Shown here piece by piece: positions 1 to 6,991 of a stretch of DNA of 23,053 bases (positions are counted from its first letter, which is position 1; every line of letters starts with the position of its first letter). Position numbers and translations under genes: made by a program. Origin of the DNA: a virus; IMG/VR virus record IMGVR_UViG_3300042691_001688, positions 1 through 23,053 of that record. One strand, written 5' to 3'. Under the pieces are notes generated by a model. The model made no database searches. It was not told the origin of the DNA and saw only the letters and a list, made by a program, of their open reading frames with translations.

Positions 1-1
1 A

Positions 2-754
2 ACCGATTATGAAGGTAAGGCGGTATTCCTATCCACGCCCAGGGGCAAGAACTTCTTTTACTCAATGTTTATGAAGCAGGGCGAGAATGATTGGCAAAGT
101 TTTAAATTCAGTACCTATGACAATCCATATATCAATACAAGGGAAATAGACGAGGCACGATTGCAGTTACCGGAGGTTGTATTTGAACAAGAGTATTTAG
201 CAAACCCTTCGGAGAATAGCGCAAACCCATTCGGGAACGCCTATATTAAAAATTGTATCCGTCCTGTATCAAGTCAGCAAATCGTATCATACGGGATTGA
301 CCTTGCGAAGTCAGTTGACTTCACTGTTATCATAGGGCTTGATAATGGGGGCAACGTGGCTTATTTTGACCGCTTTCAAATGGATTGGCATAATACTAAG
401 GAAACAATTAGAAGGCTCCCTATTGCGCCTATTTTAGCGGATAGCACGGGCGTTGGCGATCCTATCCTTGAGGATCTAAAAAGGGAGGGCATAAACATAG
501 AGGGTTTAAAGTTTACAAGTCAATCGAAGCAACAATTAATGGAGGGATTAGCGCAAGCAATCCAGCAGGGCAAGATAGGCTATCCGGAGGGGGTAATTGT
601 TGACGAGTTAGATATATTTGAATATCAATTCACGGCTAACGGGGTTCGGTATTCCGCGCCTTCAGGATTCCACGATGACTGCGTTATGGCTTTGGCTTTA
701 GCTTGGCAGAATCATAACCTTAAAAGGGGATCAGGGCGTTACGCTTTTGCTTAA
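2..754 (+). CDS. terL: Phage terminase large subunit, C-terminal part (5'-truncated by window edge)
   Basis: This is the C-terminal 250 residues of the packaging motor that translocates DNA into the prohead and cuts it. The reading frame is already open at base 2, so the internal ATG at 65 is not the start. The piece begins near the end of the ATPase domain with an STPRGKN motif, the ATPase coupling motif of large terminases. The RNase H-like nuclease domain follows: a first acidic strand (YGIDLAKSVDFTV), a second acidic site (ADSTGVGDP) and a final acidic pair in HDDCVMALALA. These are the metal-binding positions expected of the headful or cos nuclease. The Walker A and B motifs would lie upstream of the window. 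The next structural gene is not the portal, which lies about 11 kb downstream. The family call is secure; the packaging type cannot be told from this part. Confidence 0.93.
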   Translation, partial: TDYEGKAVFLSTPRGKNFFYSMFMKQGENDWQSFKFSTYDNPYINTREIDEARLQLPEVVFEQEYLANPSENSANPFGNAYIKNCIRPVSSQQIVSYGIDLAKSVDFTVIIGLDNGGNVAYFDRFQMDWHNTKETIRRLPIAPILADSTGVGDPILEDLKREGINIEGLKFTSQSKQQLMEGLAQAIQQGKIGYPEGVIVDELDIFEYQFTANGVRYSAPSGFHDDCVMALALAWQNHNLKRGSGRYAFA

Positions 755-824
755 TTACATAACTATTTCATTTTCAAAGGCTTATAAAATTTAACATTTT
801 ATTTAGAAAAAAGGGGGATTATAT

Positions 825-856
825 GTATAGAATATGTATAAAAGGTATATATTTGT
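825..856 (+). promoter_or_regulatory. Promoter-like element with TATATTTG core, copy 1 of a shared 32-nt sequence
   Basis: A TATATTTG box at 848-855 fits the Bacteroidetes -7 consensus TAnnTTTG and lies 22 nt before the ATG at 877. At the -33 position (825-828) there is GTAT, not TTTG. The 32 bases match 21529-21560 at 27 of 32 ungapped positions, including the stretch ATAAAAG between the two boxes. The shared sequence suggests a promoter class distinct from that at 18540-18570. Activity is inferred. Confidence 0.55.
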
Positions 857-876
857 ATAACAAAACCAAAACAACT

Positions 877-1023
877 ATGAAAAAAGCATTTAAAATTTAC
901 AAGCAAGGTACTACTCAAGATTGGGTTACAATCTTAATACCAAGTACAGAATTTACTAAAGAATTATTGCAATTTAAAATTGACAAGTATTTATCTTTAG
1001 GTTACCAAATTGAAATGATATAA
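877..1023 (+). CDS. Small hypothetical protein, first gene of a small-gene cassette
   Basis: A 48-residue protein with no family I recognise. It begins with a Lys-rich stretch (MKKAFKIYKQG) and contains alternating hydrophobic residues typical of a small alpha/beta fold (WVTILIPS, then a helix LLQFKIDKYLSLGY). The start at 877 is preferred over an in-frame ATG at 823 because the promoter-like core at 848-855 would lie inside the longer version, and because 877 follows the A-rich leader seen before other starts here. It is the first of three small genes that end at a hairpin at 1364-1430. No function can be assigned. Confidence 0.6.
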   Translation: MKKAFKIYKQGTTQDWVTILIPSTEFTKELLQFKIDKYLSLGYQIEMI

Positions 1024-1042
1024 TAAACCAAAACAAACCAAT

Positions 1043-1171
1043 ATGAACAGATTAAAATCCTTACAGGAAAAAAGAAACGAGCAATACAAAGCTGAAAGCC
1101 TATCCGGAAAATGGTTCTGGTATATAATGGGCAGCGCTTTATTACTAACGGCTTTAATAGAAAATTTATAA
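1043..1171 (+). CDS. Small single-pass membrane protein, hypothetical
   Basis: A 42-residue ORF. The first 20 residues are highly charged (Lys, Arg, Glu, Gln). Residues about 24-40 form one hydrophobic segment (FWYIMGSALLLTALI), so it is probably a small inner-membrane protein with its basic N-terminus in the cytoplasm. It lies 19 nt after the previous gene and 3 nt before the next, which fits co-transcription. The start is preceded by an A-rich tract. Small membrane proteins in such positions can be superinfection-exclusion or host-modifying factors, but nothing in the sequence shows this. Confidence 0.55.
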   Translation: MNRLKSLQEKRNEQYKAESLSGKWFWYIMGSALLLTALIENL

Positions 1172-1174
1172 ACT

Positions 1175-1357
1175 ATGCCATATTCAACCTGCTGCGGCGC
1201 GCATACAAACTTTGATGAAATTGACATTTGTCCTGATTGCTTAGAGCATTGCGATTGGGAAGACGAGGACGAGGACGAGGAAACGCCTCAAGACGAATTA
1301 CAACAAGATAGGGAAACCGATTCTTTAATCGAACAAGACAAACTAAAGGCATTATAA
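1175..1357 (+). CDS. Small Cys-rich (zinc-finger-like) acidic protein
   Basis: A 60-residue protein. The N-terminal half has CC at 6-7, H10, then C19, C22, H25 and C26 in the motif CPDCLEHC. This spacing fits a small zinc-binding knuckle. It is followed by a run of Asp/Glu (about residues 28-37) and a polar helical tail. Short proteins with a CCGA...CPxC pattern are common in Bacteroidetes phages and are of unknown function. It ends just before the hairpin at 1364-1430, so it is the last gene of the first cassette. Zinc binding is inferred from residue spacing only. Confidence 0.65.
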   Translation: MPYSTCCGAHTNFDEIDICPDCLEHCDWEDEDEDEETPQDELQQDRETDSLIEQDKLKAL

Positions 1358-1363
1358 ACTTAC

Positions 1364-1430
1364 GCCGCCTGAAGCAATTAAATATTTAAAACAATAAATA
1401 GTAATTACTGGAAACTTTGGGCGGCTTTTT
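1364..1430 (+). terminator. Terminator-like hairpin with long AT-rich loop containing two palindromes
   Basis: GCCGCCTGAAG (1364-1374) pairs with CTTTGGGCGGC (1415-1425) in an 11-bp stem with two G-T wobbles, followed directly by TTTTT. The 40-nt loop is unusually long. It holds a perfect 12-nt palindrome (TTAAATATTTAA, 1378-1389) and a perfect 10-nt palindrome (AGTAATTACT, 1400-1409), which may fold as small inner hairpins. It closes the 877-1357 gene group. Confidence 0.6.
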
Positions 1431-1442
1431 AAAACCTATTTT

Positions 1443-1616
1443 ATGACTAAGAACAATTATTTGATGGGGCAAGAATATATGCTTCGCCTTGAAAATGAGT
1501 TACTTATTGAAAGGATTGCAAAGATTGAAAAGGAATTAGGATTAAAAGAAAAGGAAGTAAAAGATTTGAAGATCCAATTAAAAATGGTTAATTTAGCAAT
1601 GGCGGACGTTTCTTAA
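1443..1616 (+). CDS. Small coiled-coil hypothetical protein
   Basis: A 57-residue ORF. From about residue 14 to 52 it is a continuous amphipathic helix rich in Leu, Ile, Glu and Lys with heptad spacing, so a dimeric or trimeric coiled coil is likely. It has no Cys, membrane segment or signal peptide. It follows the hairpin at 1364-1430 and comes 10 nt before the winged-helix-like gene. The function is unknown; it could be a small partner of the neighbouring DNA-binding candidate. Confidence 0.55.
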   Translation: MTKNNYLMGQEYMLRLENELLIERIAKIEKELGLKEKEVKDLKIQLKMVNLAMADVS

Positions 1617-1626
1617 AACTTATATT

Positions 1627-1986
1627 ATGATAACTAACTTTGAGGAAATAACAAAGGAAATGACAGAGGACGAAAAGAAACTTGTCCCTGTAATTATCAA
1701 GGGCTTAAGTACTAAGACAAAAGACAATCCAATCAAGGGCGCGGATATTGTAAGCGCGATCAATAGCCAAAGGGATAAATTAGGCATCAAGCTATTCAGC
1801 GAGCCACGTCTTCGGAAAATAGTTAATTTTATCAGGACAGAAAGCATCCTGCCTTTAATGGGTACGTCAAACGGATACTATTGCACAAAGGATCGGGCGG
1901 AATTAGAAAGCCAGATTGAAAGCCTTACGCAAAGGGCGGAGGCAATAATGACAAGCGCAAACGGACTAAAAAAATTTATAATATGA
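1627..1986 (+). CDS. Putative winged-helix DNA-binding protein
   Basis: A 119-residue protein. Residues about 14-87 read as a winged-helix fold: a first helix (DEKKLVPVIIKGL), a second helix after a turn (KGADIVSAINSQRDKL), a recognition-helix candidate (SEPRLRKIVNFIRTE), and a beta wing ending in SNGYYC. A C-terminal helix (about 90-110) could dimerise. The pattern 'helix, helix, NGYY' resembles phage and prophage regulators that sit among small accessory genes. It overlaps the next gene by 4 nt (ATGA). It could be a regulator of late genes or of the small-gene cassette, but no operator is evident. The fold is inferred from the sequence pattern. Confidence 0.6.
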   Translation: MITNFEEITKEMTEDEKKLVPVIIKGLSTKTKDNPIKGADIVSAINSQRDKLGIKLFSEPRLRKIVNFIRTESILPLMGTSNGYYCTKDRAELESQIESLTQRAEAIMTSANGLKKFII

Positions 1987-2111
1987 AACCAAAATTTAAA
2001 TTAATTTGTGATGCTGGAATGTACGAAGCCGATACCTTTTTTGCTTTAGTTATTGAAGTATTAAAGCACAGATTTTGGCATCTTAGAAAGCACGGCAAAT
2101 GGATTGATTAA
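1983..2111 (+). CDS. Small hypothetical protein
   Basis: A 42-residue ORF that overlaps the upstream stop by 4 nt (ATGA), which fits coupled translation. The protein has a hydrophobic middle (FFALVIEVL) and a basic, aromatic C-terminus (KHRFWHLRKHGKW). I do not recognise it. It could be peripheral to a membrane or nucleic acid. Gene position and overlap are the main support for its being real. Confidence 0.45.
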   Translation: MKPKFKLICDAGMYEADTFFALVIEVLKHRFWHLRKHGKWID

Positions 2112-2122
2112 ACTAAAATAAT

Positions 2123-2281
2123 ATGAAACAATTAATTAAACTTCGGGATTGGGTGGATCAGCAATGCAAGACAGGGCAGCCCTTTACTTGCGCAGACGTA
2201 CTTAATAAGATTGATGAAATGTTAGAATCCGACGATGATATTCAGGAACTTTTAGTAACTTCGTGCTATGAAATGGAATAA
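2123..2281 (+). CDS. Small acidic hypothetical protein upstream of tail chaperone
   Basis: A 52-residue ORF predicted to be mostly helical, with an acidic stretch (about residues 34-42). It overlaps the start of the next gene (ATG at 2268) by 14 nt, so the two are probably translationally coupled. The segment FTCADVLNKIDEML looks like a helix-turn-helix or EF-like element, but nothing secure can be said. It is the last of the small genes between the terminase and the tail module. Confidence 0.5.
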   Translation: MKQLIKLRDWVDQQCKTGQPFTCADVLNKIDEMLESDDDIQELLVTSCYEME

Positions 2282-2936
2282 CATTAGCGTTTGGCAATAT
2301 CAGAATATTGTAAAAACCCTTGCAAATAAAGAGGACGAAATAGAAAAGTCCTATAAACTTATAGGCATTGTTTACAATATGACTGAAAACCAAGTCGATA
2401 GCTTAACGCAAGCGGAATATAAGGCAAAGCTAAATGAATTGGATTTTTTAAATACGATGCCAGAAGGAAAGCCCATAAAAGTTTTAAAGGTAAACGGCAA
2501 AAGATACCGACTTATTTATGATGTTACAAGGATGCCATTCGGGAGGTACGTAGAAAGCAAAGCATTCGTCGGGGATATATACGGGAACCTGCATAAATTA
2601 GGGGCTACAATGGTAATGCCACAAAAAAGGAATTGGCTTGGATTATGGGTTGATGATAAATACGACGCATCAATGCACGAAGATTATGCAGAAGATATTT
2701 TACAAGCTAATTTCCAAGACGTTTATTTTTCGCTGGTTTTTTTTTATCAAGTATTCAGAAATTGGATCGAGGTTACAAGGGATTATTTGGTAGCCAAGAT
2801 GATGATGACAGGGCAGACGAAAGCCCAATGCAGCCAAGTGGTAACAGATTTATGCAGTATTTTGGATGGCATTATTCAGCCAAACTTATTGCCGACCACG
2901 AAAATATCAGAGTTGAGCAAGTTTACAACAGATTAA
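2268..2936 (+). CDS. Putative tail assembly chaperone (zero-frame product)
   Basis: A 222-residue protein that I read as the short chaperone that coats the tape measure before tail-tube assembly (the role of lambda gpG). It opens with ISVWQYQNIVKTL, has a compact alpha/beta middle (VNGKRYRLIYDVTRMPFGRYVE) and a helical part with FQDVYFSLVFFYQVFRNW. The strongest evidence is the ORF arrangement: at 2738-2744 the zero-frame codons read T TTT TTT, a perfect slippery heptamer, at a point where the -1 frame is open to 3013. Dual-frame chaperones of this kind are near-universal in long-tailed phages. They usually lie directly before the tape measure gene, but here four kilobases of tail genes intervene. 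The zero-frame tail after the slip site is 63 residues, longer than usual. Confidence 0.6.
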   Translation: MKWNNISVWQYQNIVKTLANKEDEIEKSYKLIGIVYNMTENQVDSLTQAEYKAKLNELDFLNTMPEGKPIKVLKVNGKRYRLIYDVTRMPFGRYVESKAFVGDIYGNLHKLGATMVMPQKRNWLGLWVDDKYDASMHEDYAEDILQANFQDVYFSLVFFYQVFRNWIEVTRDYLVAKMMMTGQTKAQCSQVVTDLCSILDGIIQPNLLPTTKISELSKFTTD

Positions 2937-3013
2937 CAATAGAGGCTTTAAATACATTGTCTTATTTAAAAGCAAAGGCGGATTACGATCGGGAATTACA
3001 TAGGCAATTATAG
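2711..3013 (+). CDS. Tail assembly chaperone -1 frameshift extension (GT-like C-terminal part)
   Basis: This is the -1 frame segment, open from 2711 (after a TAA at 2708-2710) to the stop at 3011-3013. If ribosomes slip on T TTT TTT at 2738-2744, the product has residues 1-159 of the 2268 gene fused to 89 new residues, 248 in all. The new part has an acidic linker (SQDDDDRADES) and then a globular helical domain (MQYFGWHYSAKLIADHE, then NTLSYLKAKADYD). This looks like real protein, not an out-of-frame shadow. The T-domain of such fusions normally binds the tail tube protein. Independent initiation, for example at the TTG at 2762 or an internal ATG (MQPSGNRFMQ), is the alternative. Confidence 0.6.
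   Translation, partial: FPRRLFFAGFFLSSIQKLDRGYKGLFGSQDDDDRADESPMQPSGNRFMQYFGWHYSAKLIADHENIRVEQVYNRLTIEALNTLSYLKAKADYDRELHRQL
2738..2744 (+). other. Programmed -1 ribosomal frameshift site (T TTT TTT)
   Basis: Nine consecutive T occur at 2737-2745. In the zero frame they are split GTT TTT TTT TAT, giving the canonical X XXY YYZ heptamer with X=Y=Z=T at 2738-2744. The -1 frame is blocked at 2708-2710 and stays open to 3013, so slippage here joins two coding segments. No obvious strong downstream pseudoknot was found by eye. Confidence 0.6.
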
Positions 3014-3024
3014 TTTTGTGGTTT

Positions 3025-3052
3025 ACCCCTGCCGATATGGTGGGGGTTTTTT
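3025..3052 (+). terminator. Rho-independent terminator after tail chaperone gene
   Basis: ACCCCTGCC (3025-3033) pairs with GGTGGGGGT (3039-3047) in a 9-bp stem (two wobbles) with a 5-nt GATAT loop, followed by a run of T to 3052. No clear promoter is seen between it and the ATG at 3089, so it may be partial and lower expression of the tail genes that follow. Confidence 0.8.
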
Positions 3053-3088
3053 GTGCGGTATATTTAAGACGTTTGTCTATTTATTGAT

Positions 3089-3760
3089 ATGAGTATTAGT
3101 CAAGCACAGGCAAAAGCGATAGCAGACGGATTTTTAGCCACATTAGGGCAACAAAAGACTACGACACCTGATATGCCCGTAATTGAAGCAATGCTTCTAA
3201 AATATGGCGCAGAGTTCCAGCAACAGGCTATCGATAATTTGAATAAAAATAATTCGATTGCTTCGGGTAATATAGAGAATAACTTAGCTTTTGAGGTTAC
3301 TCAATTTGGCAAGACTTATACCTTGACAATGGGTTATCCTAAAAATACCCCTGCATCTAAGTATTGGGATTTTGTGAATCAGGGCGTAAAGGGAACTAAA
3401 AACATAAAGGCAGATGTTAAAACGCCATACGCTTTTAAGAGCAATAAAAAAGCTATTCCGATTTCAGTAGTCGAAGGATTTTTAAAATATAGCAAGAAAA
3501 AAGCAGTACAAATTAAAAAATATACTAAGCTGGGCGTAGAACTGAAAGCAACAGAAGGGACGAAAAGTTTAAAATATGCAATAGCAAGAAAAATACATAG
3601 GGACGGATTAAGATCTACGAGGTATTTTGACAACGCAAGGGATAGCGTATTTGGCAATGAGTTCCAAAAGGTTATGAATGCAGCATTAGGATTTGACGTT
3701 GAAATAAAAATTACACAAATAGCAAACGAAATAAAAGATGGCAATAACAATACAAAGTAG
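3089..3760 (+). CDS. Putative neck / tail-completion protein (HK97 gp10-like)
   Basis: A 223-residue protein. The N-terminal 75 residues are helical and Gln/Asn-rich. The C-terminal half (about 150-210) has the pattern LKYAIARKIHRDGLRSTRYFDNA and then a helix and a short beta strand (GFDVEIKIT). That arrangement resembles HK97 gp10-like minor tail or neck proteins, which have an 'R...PFFRPA...' element before the final helix. Such proteins join the head connector to the tail. It follows the terminator at 3025-3052, and its 3' end overlaps the next gene by 23 nt. The call rests on pattern and context. Confidence 0.45.
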   Translation: MSISQAQAKAIADGFLATLGQQKTTTPDMPVIEAMLLKYGAEFQQQAIDNLNKNNSIASGNIENNLAFEVTQFGKTYTLTMGYPKNTPASKYWDFVNQGVKGTKNIKADVKTPYAFKSNKKAIPISVVEGFLKYSKKKAVQIKKYTKLGVELKATEGTKSLKYAIARKIHRDGLRSTRYFDNARDSVFGNEFQKVMNAALGFDVEIKITQIANEIKDGNNNTK

Positions 3761-4964
3761 CCCAGCAACTTATAGCAGTATGCACGACGACCTTTGGTTT
3801 GTAGCGAGTTCTACAAATGTGGGCGAAACTTCCTTTAAGTTTATTTATGATATATTCATAGATGGCGCACAGGTTAGCAGAACAAAGATATATCCAGCAC
3901 CAAGCGCAGAGGGTAGTTACGGGATTTACAATTCAAGTCCTGTGGTTAGGGCATACGTTCAAAACTATTTTGAGCCTTCAGGCAATTCAATCCTTGTAGC
4001 TACTAACAATAAGATCAAGGTCGATTATCAAGTAAGGATAGGCGAGGAGTATCTTAACGCTTCAGGATCAATCAGCAACTATAATTTAGCTTCCGGCAAT
4101 TTAAGTGCTTATAATTACTACCCACCTTTATTTGCGGATATTCTATTTGTAAATAATAACACGCCTTTGGTTTTATCTGACTATTACGATAATTTACTTT
4201 TAGAAAATTACACGGATGATTGGTTGACAGAAAGGGACACTGATAACATTGTCTTAGAATACGGCGATAATTTTTATGCTACTTATTTAAAAATAACTGC
4301 GGGAACTTATAATGCGATTGTAGATGTTGTAAATGCAAGCGGTGCGGTTATCGATACGGCAAGCGGAAGCGTAACCTTGACAGGGCAGATGAATCTATTT
4401 AATTGTCAAGCGGGGCATATCAATACTTTTGCAGGCAGAACATTAGTAACAGAGAACACATATGGGTACAATGTTTATTTAAAAATAGGGGCGGCTGAAT
4501 CAAGAAAGCTAAAGTTTATTCAAAAGTGCTATCCTAAGTTTAAGCAATACAATTTACATTTCCTTAATAGATTAGGCGGCTGGGATACTATGAAATTTGC
4601 ATTGGTCAATAAAAGGTCAAGCCAATTTAAAAGGGCTTCATACAGGCGTAATGATTGGCAGCTAACAGGCAATCAAATGACTAATAACGACGTTTACAAT
4701 AAGTACAATGAAACGACTTTAAACTACGCTATTCAGCATACGGATAAATACAAGCTAATAAGCGATTGGGTTAGCCAACAGGATTATGAATGGCTTGCGC
4801 AATTAGTAGCGAGCAGTATTTGTTATATGGAGGTGCAAGGTGCTTATTTCCCTGTAACGATAGCAGATACAAATTATGAATATAAATTAGAAGTAAGCGA
4901 TAAGCTATTTAATTTTGAAATTGAAATAGAAGTAGGCAAATACACAAATAGTCAATTTAGATAA
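3738..4964 (+). CDS. Putative tail tip / distal tail structural protein
   Basis: A 408-residue, beta-rich, Asn/Tyr-rich protein without signal peptide or membrane segment. The N-terminus (SSPATYSSMHDDLWFVAS) and the C-terminal part (YNLHFLNRLGGWDTMKFAL, about residue 275) match a pattern I associate with large tail proteins of Bacteroidetes phages. In that pattern, a domain reading 'LNRLGGxDxxxF' recurs before a long beta-rich tail. Its position, directly before the 675-residue protein and tape measure gene, supports a distal-tail or baseplate role. The start at 3738 lies inside the upstream gene. It ends in a TAATG overlap with the next gene. Confidence 0.5.
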   Translation: MAITIQSSPATYSSMHDDLWFVASSTNVGETSFKFIYDIFIDGAQVSRTKIYPAPSAEGSYGIYNSSPVVRAYVQNYFEPSGNSILVATNNKIKVDYQVRIGEEYLNASGSISNYNLASGNLSAYNYYPPLFADILFVNNNTPLVLSDYYDNLLLENYTDDWLTERDTDNIVLEYGDNFYATYLKITAGTYNAIVDVVNASGAVIDTASGSVTLTGQMNLFNCQAGHINTFAGRTLVTENTYGYNVYLKIGAAESRKLKFIQKCYPKFKQYNLHFLNRLGGWDTMKFALVNKRSSQFKRASYRRNDWQLTGNQMTNNDVYNKYNETTLNYAIQHTDKYKLISDWVSQQDYEWLAQLVASSICYMEVQGAYFPVTIADTNYEYKLEVSDKLFNFEIEIEVGKYTNSQFR

Positions 4965-6991
4965 TGATTAGTACCGAAATATACATAGAAGATTATAGAC
5001 TTGATTTAGTTCAAGATATTAGTACAGAGTTTACATATACGATTGATGATATTACTGACTTTGGCAGTAAAAACACAAATTATAGTAAAACAATATCCAT
5101 AACGGGTACGGCTACAAACAATAAAATATTTGGCTTTATTTTTGATTTAGGAAATGCGAATGATACGGACGATAATTTACCAAATGTTAACTACAATTTC
5201 AATGCTTCGAAACAAGCTAATTGTAAAATATTTATTGATAAAATCCAAATATTTAAAGGAACTTTAAGGATATTGGAAATAGTAATTGATGATAAAACTA
5301 TTGAATATCAATGTTCTGTGTTTGGGGAATTGGGCGGTTTTATGACTGCATTAGGAAACAAAAGATTAACAGACTTAGATTTTAGCGAATACGATCACGT
5401 TTATAATGTAGCTAATATTAAAGCAAGTTGGGATAGCGTTGCAGGATCAGGATATTTTTACCCATTGATTGATTACGGAAATGTAAGCACGGACAAAGTA
5501 AACTTTCAAGTAACGGCATACCGCCCGGCTTTATATGTAGCTGAATATTTAGAAAAGATATTTGCGGGAACCGATTATTCTTATACGTTAGATTTATTAG
5601 CAGGGGATCAAGAACTATTTAATAGGCTTATAATTCCGCATAATCAAAAGAGTTTAACCAAGACTACAAGCAATTTTCCGGTAGCTACAAGGACAACAGA
5701 CTTCGAAATTACAGGAACAAGTCTTTATAGATTTACAACAGTTACAGGATCGGGATTAGTTGCAAGTTCATCAAATAGCGTATTTACTTACGTAGGCGCA
5801 ACTTCTATAAACTTAAAAATGATTTATTCATTTTCAGGGGACGCAACAAGCGGTAATTTTTATATATTAAAAAATGGCGCAAGCGTTTATTCAGAAAGTT
5901 TTTCAGGTGGAGTTGGCGTCGGTGGTGAGTTTGAATTATTAATTGTAACAAACGATGCAATTAGTTTTAGGTTTACCAATACGGCACCTAATAGAGACGA
6001 TCCACCTATCACAATAACAGAGGGCGAAGTTTCTTTTTTCTCGGATTCTTTTGTGCCGGTAAACGTAGCGTATGGGGATGCATTATTTGTTAATGATACA
6101 ATTCCAAAAGGTATTTTTCAAAGAGACTTCTTTTTAAGCATTACAAAAATGTTTAATTTGTACGTCTATGAAGATACTTGGGACGATAAAAAGATATTGA
6201 TAAAACCATTTATTAACTTTTATCCAGAAACAAGTGCAACGGCATTGGATTGGTCTAACAAAATAGATAGGGCTAAACCTTTGAGCATCAAGCCAATGAG
6301 TGAATTAAACGCAAGATATTTTCATTATAAGTTCAAAGAGGATAACGATTTTTACAATGAAAACTACAATAAAAAATATCAAGAAAGCTACGGGGATAGG
6401 ATCTATGATACTAATTATGATTTTAGCAAAGAAACAGAAAGTTTAAGCGTAATATTTGCGCCAAGTGTTTTATACCAAAAGACCGGAACGGATAAAATAT
6501 ATCCTGCTATTTATAAGGTATCAGATAACAATACTAAAGAGAATTCAATGGATTGTGTTATCAGGATAATGCAAGCTAAAAAGATAACAGGCAGAACAAG
6601 TTATAATATTTTAAATAGTTTATCAGTGCTTGATAGTGTTACAACCTATGGATATGGGGGGCATTTAGACAATCCATTTACGCCTACGAATGATATTAAT
6701 TTCGGGGTGCCATTTGAAATACAATTTAATATCAATACATATCCTACGACTAATGTTTTTAATGCGTATCATAGCGAATATATAGCGGAAATAACAAGTA
6801 AAGATTCAAAGCTATTAACTTGTTCGGCTTTATTAGATACAGTTGACATTATGAATTTAGACTTTAGTCAGTTTTATTGGATTGACGGGGTATTATTTAG
6901 GCTTAATAAAGTAGACGGGTTTAACCCAATGGAATACAAGACAACAAAAATTAGTTTATTAAAGGTTATTGAAACAAAATATTTTTTATAA
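4964..6991 (+). CDS. Putative baseplate / tail-associated structural protein
   Basis: A 675-residue protein with no membrane segment, rich in Asn, Asp, Tyr and Phe. The first 110 residues contain a distinctive element: DITDFGSKNTNYSKTISITG, then NNKIFGFIFDLGN, then FNASKQANCKIFIDKIQIFKG. I know this arrangement from tail proteins of Bacteroidetes phages and prophages, where it probably forms a beta-rich baseplate or tail-hub domain. The middle has a Ser/Gly-rich jelly-roll-like region (about 240-365). It is joined on both sides by TAATG overlaps to the 3738 gene and to the tape measure gene, so it is part of the tail block. The exact place in the tail is inferred. Confidence 0.5.
   Translation: MISTEIYIEDYRLDLVQDISTEFTYTIDDITDFGSKNTNYSKTISITGTATNNKIFGFIFDLGNANDTDDNLPNVNYNFNASKQANCKIFIDKIQIFKGTLRILEIVIDDKTIEYQCSVFGELGGFMTALGNKRLTDLDFSEYDHVYNVANIKASWDSVAGSGYFYPLIDYGNVSTDKVNFQVTAYRPALYVAEYLEKIFAGTDYSYTLDLLAGDQELFNRLIIPHNQKSLTKTTSNFPVATRTTDFEITGTSLYRFTTVTGSGLVASSSNSVFTYVGATSINLKMIYSFSGDATSGNFYILKNGASVYSESFSGGVGVGGEFELLIVTNDAISFRFTNTAPNRDDPPITITEGEVSFFSDSFVPVNVAYGDALFVNDTIPKGIFQRDFFLSITKMFNLYVYEDTWDDKKILIKPFINFYPETSATALDWSNKIDRAKPLSIKPMSELNARYFHYKFKEDNDFYNENYNKKYQESYGDRIYDTNYDFSKETESLSVIFAPSVLYQKTGTDKIYPAIYKVSDNNTKENSMDCVIRIMQAKKITGRTSYNILNSLSVLDSVTTYGYGGHLDNPFTPTNDINFGVPFEIQFNINTYPTTNVFNAYHSEYIAEITSKDSKLLTCSALLDTVDIMNLDFSQFYWIDGVLFRLNKVDGFNPMEYKTTKISLLKVIETKYFL

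Noticed and set aside
613-620. TATATTTG box inside the terminase gene
   Set aside because: There is no TTTG at -33, the upstream bases do not match the shared 32-nt element, and it lies inside coding sequence about 260 bases before the next gene start.
823-876. Longer N-terminus for the 877-1023 protein
   Set aside because: The extension would contain the promoter-like core at 848-855 and has unlikely Tyr/Ile-rich composition.
3053-3088. Promoter between the terminator at 3025-3052 and the gene at 3089
   Set aside because: TATATTTA at 3059-3066 is one base off the core, but no TTTG lies at the right distance, so it was not called.
3379-3768. Minus-strand ORF of 129 codons opposite the neck protein gene
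   Set aside because: Hydrophobic Phe/Leu/Ser-rich translation typical of the complement of Lys- and Asn-rich coding DNA; all neighbouring genes are on the other strand.
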